Shown here: in pieces, positions 60,559-64,000 of the stretch
How positions within the stretch are numbered: position 1 is the stretch's first letter
Layout of the letters: each line of letters starts with the position of its first letter
NCBI GenBank assembly: GCA_003260075.1
Contig: QLIY01000386.1
Span: 54,166-118,165, forward strand
Source of the DNA: Phallusia mammillata
Lineage: Eukaryota; Chordata; Ascidiacea; Phlebobranchia; Ascidiidae
Direction of reading: 5' to 3'
DNA length: 64,000 nucleotides
Made by a program: the position numbers and the translations under genes
Notes under the pieces: model-generated
What the model saw: only the letters and a program-made list of their open reading frames with translations
Database searches by the model: none
What the model was told of the DNA's origin: nothing

Positions 60559-62217
60559 ATGTCATCTCCAAGTCCTGGAAAGCGGCGCATGGACACTGAT
60601 GTCATAAAACTGTATCCTTTTTAATCATTCAACTTTGATTATCTTTTTTTGTTCATTGATACTGCAATATTTTGTGTTGTTCATCAAAAACACTTTTTCT
60701 TAACTTGTTCTTTTAAAGCGAGCGGAAATATGATGTGACTTTCCTGGGTGGTTTGCATGAATTTGTGGTCAAATTTAAAGGACCTTCAGGCAGTGGGTGC
60801 TATTGATGATTTTAAATATTGAAGAAAAATTTAGTATTTGTGCACAACATTGTGAAGTTTGTAACTATTTATTTTGTTCTGTTAAAGCAACATGGGTAGA
60901 ACTTTTAATTGCTCATTTAATTTCCAAACGTTATGCCATCCCAACTGTTGGAAATGAAGCTATGGGCCTTGTTTTGGTGACACCCTGCTAAAGATATTTG
61001 ATACAACACATCATTTTTTTGGTCACAGCAATAGCTTACCATATCTCTTGTACACTTATGCCACTGTACCATTTGGTAAAGGTTTCCAAAATTTATTCTG
61101 CTCTATGTTAGTTCTTTGTAGCTCCATGAAATATGTCAGCAAAAAAAAGGAATACAAAAATATATGTTCATTGGAATAAGCTGTGACACCCCCTAAAAAA
61201 ATCGTACTCACCGCCAACAAAAGAACTCCTGCACTGATTATTTGAATGGAGGTTTGAAAAAAGTTTCAACAATTTTCATATTTACAGCTCCATATGAAGG
61301 AGGGGTGTGGAAAGTTCGTGTTGATTTGCCTGAAAAATATCCTTTCAAATCTCCATCAATAGGTGAGCTGGACTTTGATTAGGCTGGTGTCAGTTTAGTA
61401 ATATTTTGAGTAAAACCTCGGATTTAAATCTGTTGAAGTTGCAATCCAAATCTGCTGTAGGGCAAACCAATATTATTTTACAGGAATGGCTAAACATGTA
61501 CAACTTGTCTGCACTTTTAATTGAATTAAGTGACATTTACACATCTAATAATATAAATACAGTGCAACTCCTTTGTTTCCAGCTTATATGCAAACATGTT
61601 TAACATAGTAATAACGTGTTTTTTAACCGCTGTGCTGTGTCACACAAGTGTACATTGTAAGATTTTTGTGAAATGTGCATTTTAGTTCTGTGTATTTGTC
61701 TTAAGACTTGATGAAAAAGATTAGTATCAAACTCAGTCCATATTTGTGCACCAAGTTAAAAAAATCTGATGAAATGAACTTCACCAAGTTCAAGATTTTG
61801 CCATGTGAAATAAATAGAATCAAAATAAAAAGGCTATAGAAACTGCTAATTTTGATTATTCCATATTGTAGTATAGTAACTCCTCAATAAAAAACATGTT
61901 TTAGTGTTTTTAATGTGCTAACTGAGACTGCTAGTGGTATCAAATACAATCAAATGGGGTTCTAGTATCAGCATACATACAGTTTTAGTGCTTAAGTAAA
62001 ACTTTAGGGGGGGAGGGGGGTAAAGGTCCGAACCAATACTTGAAGTGGGACCACTGCTGTAAGTTTCAAAATTTCATGTTGTAAAATAATATGACAATAT
62101 ATGTTCCTTGAATGCATTAGCATAACTTTAACTCAAAACTCTTTAGGCAATTTTTTTAATTTAGGCTTTGTTTACAGGGTTTGTCAACAGAATATTTCAT
62201 CCTAACATTGATGAAGG
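60559..62217 (+). CDS. UBE2H: Ubiquitin-conjugating enzyme E2 H, 5' part (continues beyond the window)
   Basis: UBE2H is an E2 enzyme that works with the GID/CTLH ligase. Four exons join in phase: 60559-60611, 60719-60792, 61288-61362, 62178-62217. They encode [18 protein letters not shown], then [40 protein letters not shown] and [11 protein letters not shown], nearly identical to the vertebrate protein. The next exon, which carries the catalytic Cys (TVCLDVINQTW in the family), is not found by 64000, so the gene runs off the right edge. One residue is missing compared with vertebrates at the exon 1/2 junction. The fourth intron contains a hAT-like element. Confidence 0.93.
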
Positions 62218-62295
62218 GTAAGAGATAGATTTTTATGATTGTTAATTTCTGTGATTCGATGAATTCTATCAATAATCACATTTAATGTGTATAGT

Positions 62296-63266
62296 CAGTG
62301 GTTCCCAACCTGGGGTTCGCGGACCCCCAAGGGGTCCATGGAGGCAAAAATTCTTAGTACGATTAACTAAAAGTGCAATATTTTTCAGTTTTTAAACCCT
62401 TTTTACAATCCTGCAAACAAGGTCAAACTGTTTATCAAACCTTTGGATCAGGAAAATTTACTTTTTGTGTGATTGTTACCTTGATTGGCACATCACAACA
62501 CACATGAACAATCGAGCTGATAGTGCCGGGGTCACCGAACTTTGGGGTCACCGAACGAACTTTTTCACAGCGGGCTGGATAAGTTTAATAATGACCCACG
62601 CGGGCTGCATAATTTACATGTCCTAGGGCCGTTTTTCCAAACTTCGCCCGCAAAAGGATTTTTATAGGGGTGCCAAGATATGGTCTGTCCACAATCCCAT
62701 TTAAAATCTGGTGATGTGACTGTTAAGAGTTGGTCTCATCTTACGAGCAATGCGTGTATATTACGTCACAAGTGACAAAAGAAGGCAGTTGTTTGCGCAC
62801 AATTAAGTCTTGTCTTTTATGTAACAAACTGGATTTGGATTAATCTGGGGCATTGTAATACTATGAAACTACGAAATATCAATTTTACATATCGCACAGG
62901 AAAACTTTCGTAAAGAGTAGGTTAATTTTTGAATGTTACAAAGTTATCAATACGATTTGGCAAACGAAAAATTTTTGTCGCAGGCCGGATGAAATGGTCC
63001 AGAGGACCGGATCCTGCCTCTTATAGTGCTTTGTTTCAAGTTTTGTACACCAGAAAATTTATCTCTTTGTCGCGTTGACTGCTACAGTACAGAACTTTAT
63101 TGAGATTTAAGAACTGTGAAGGTTGATTAAAATTCTGCCCAAAAAACCATAATAACGTTTAATGCAGGAAGCGAAAAACAGATCAAGATTAAATTATGTT
63201 GGGGGTCCGCGGACCTATGAAATTTATATACGGGGTCCGTGACTACAAAAAGGTTGGGAACCACTG
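62296..63266. mobile_element. hAT-like element of about 970 bases in a UBE2H intron
   Basis: Termini AGTGGTTCCCAACCTGGGG-type at the left and GGTTGGGAACCACTG at the right. Subterminal GGTTCGCGGACCCCC and GGGGGTCCGCGGACC are also inverted. Flanks carry GTATAGT on both sides, consistent with a 7-8 base target-site duplication. The interior has no intact transposase frame. It is longer than the other hAT-type MITEs here. Confidence 0.85.
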
Positions 63267-64000
63267 GTATAGTCAATGAGCTAGTATAGAGCCATTGATT
63301 ATTATGGGTCCCTTTAATGGGAGAGATTGTTTTTTCTGTCTAATGACGTATTGTTTTTTCTGTCCAACGCTGGTTTGTTCCAAGCATTTGGTCAAGAAAG
63401 AGTGCCTCCAACTTATTCACATTTTTTTCAGTGATTAGATATGAGCTGTTTTGGTTGTATCAAGTTACATGCACATTTTCAGTTTTGGCATGGTTTCATA
63501 TTTTAGATTTAAACTTTCGTATGTGTTGATTATTTAGATTTAAACTTTCGCATTAACATGAAGGTCAAAAAATAGACATATACGAAAGCCGCAATAAATG
63601 GTCCTTGTCGGCTTAAACTCTGCCTGAAGAGGGGGCAGTGAAGCTTAACTTATAGGTACGTTATAAGAACGTTTTTTGGGCTAAAAAGGACTGCATGTCG
63701 CTGAACAATGTGTCAAAAGGTCTTTAAACAGTCCTCCAGCTTCCGCATGGCAAGAGGCTACTGCGGGTCAACAGTATACAGTTTGCAAAACAAAGTTAAT
63801 TATGTGTCCCCTTCCCTGAAGGGGACACATATTGATTTTACTCAAATTGTTTTTGTTTTTTTTCTTTTTTTTTCTTCCTTTTTTTTTCTTCCCAAAGTTT
63901 ATCCGACTCGTTTTTCCATCAAATGTTTGATGGATTTGGCTGAAATTTACACAGATGGTAGATATAGTTATGTAGATGTGCATCCCACTTTGTTTTTGTT
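63267..64000. other. Rest of the UBE2H intron, with a hairpin and a T-rich tract
   Basis: No exon recognised. A perfect hairpin lies at 63802-63830 (arms ATGTGTCCCCTT and AAGGGGACACAT, loop of 5). A T-rich tract with interspersed C follows at about 63848-63892. The hairpin may be the end of an unidentified element. Confidence 0.5.

Overview
This is an AT-rich, intron-dense animal genomic window. Six genes read as orthologues of vertebrate genes, one is a TRIM-NHL protein, and one is a very large outer-arm axonemal dynein heavy chain of about 90 exons. Compact introns, a gene cluster with almost no intergenic space and an acceptor-like AG before each downstream gene (operon-like, as known for ascidians that use spliced-leader trans-splicing), and many short MITEs point to a tunicate, most likely a Ciona-type ascidian. 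Gene names come from recognising protein sequence. No database search was run.

Layout, left to right. 423-11578 (+): TRIM-NHL gene (RING, two B-boxes, coiled coil, six NHL blades). 12633-19210 (-): ZNF277, whose last two zinc-finger blocks are missing; its large first intron is full of MITEs and a satellite. 19467-22448 (+): tight cluster BORCS6, TBC1D7, CWC25. 24941-28852 (+): FBXO7, with tandem hAT-type MITEs in one intron. 30029-57101 (+): DNAH5/DNAH8-type dynein heavy chain. 57579-59158 (-): MEST-type alpha/beta hydrolase. 60559 to beyond the right edge (+): UBE2H, 5' part only, with a 1 kb hAT-like element in an intron.

How the genes relate: BORCS6 (BORC, lysosome positioning) and TBC1D7 (TSC complex, mTORC1 control at lysosomes) probably share a transcript with CWC25 (spliceosome). 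FBXO7, UBE2H and the TRIM protein are ubiquitin-pathway components. The dynein is ciliary. ZNF277 and BORCS6 start 256 bp apart on opposite strands.

Assembly quality matters here. Nine C or G runs of 10-13 bases sit at the junctions of short, slightly diverged direct duplications; one falls inside an FBXO7 exon. Two pure C runs (72 and 90 bases) lie in introns. An 870-base copy of TBC1D7/CWC25 sequence is lodged inside a hAT element next to an N. These look like unmerged haplotype or contig ends rather than biology.
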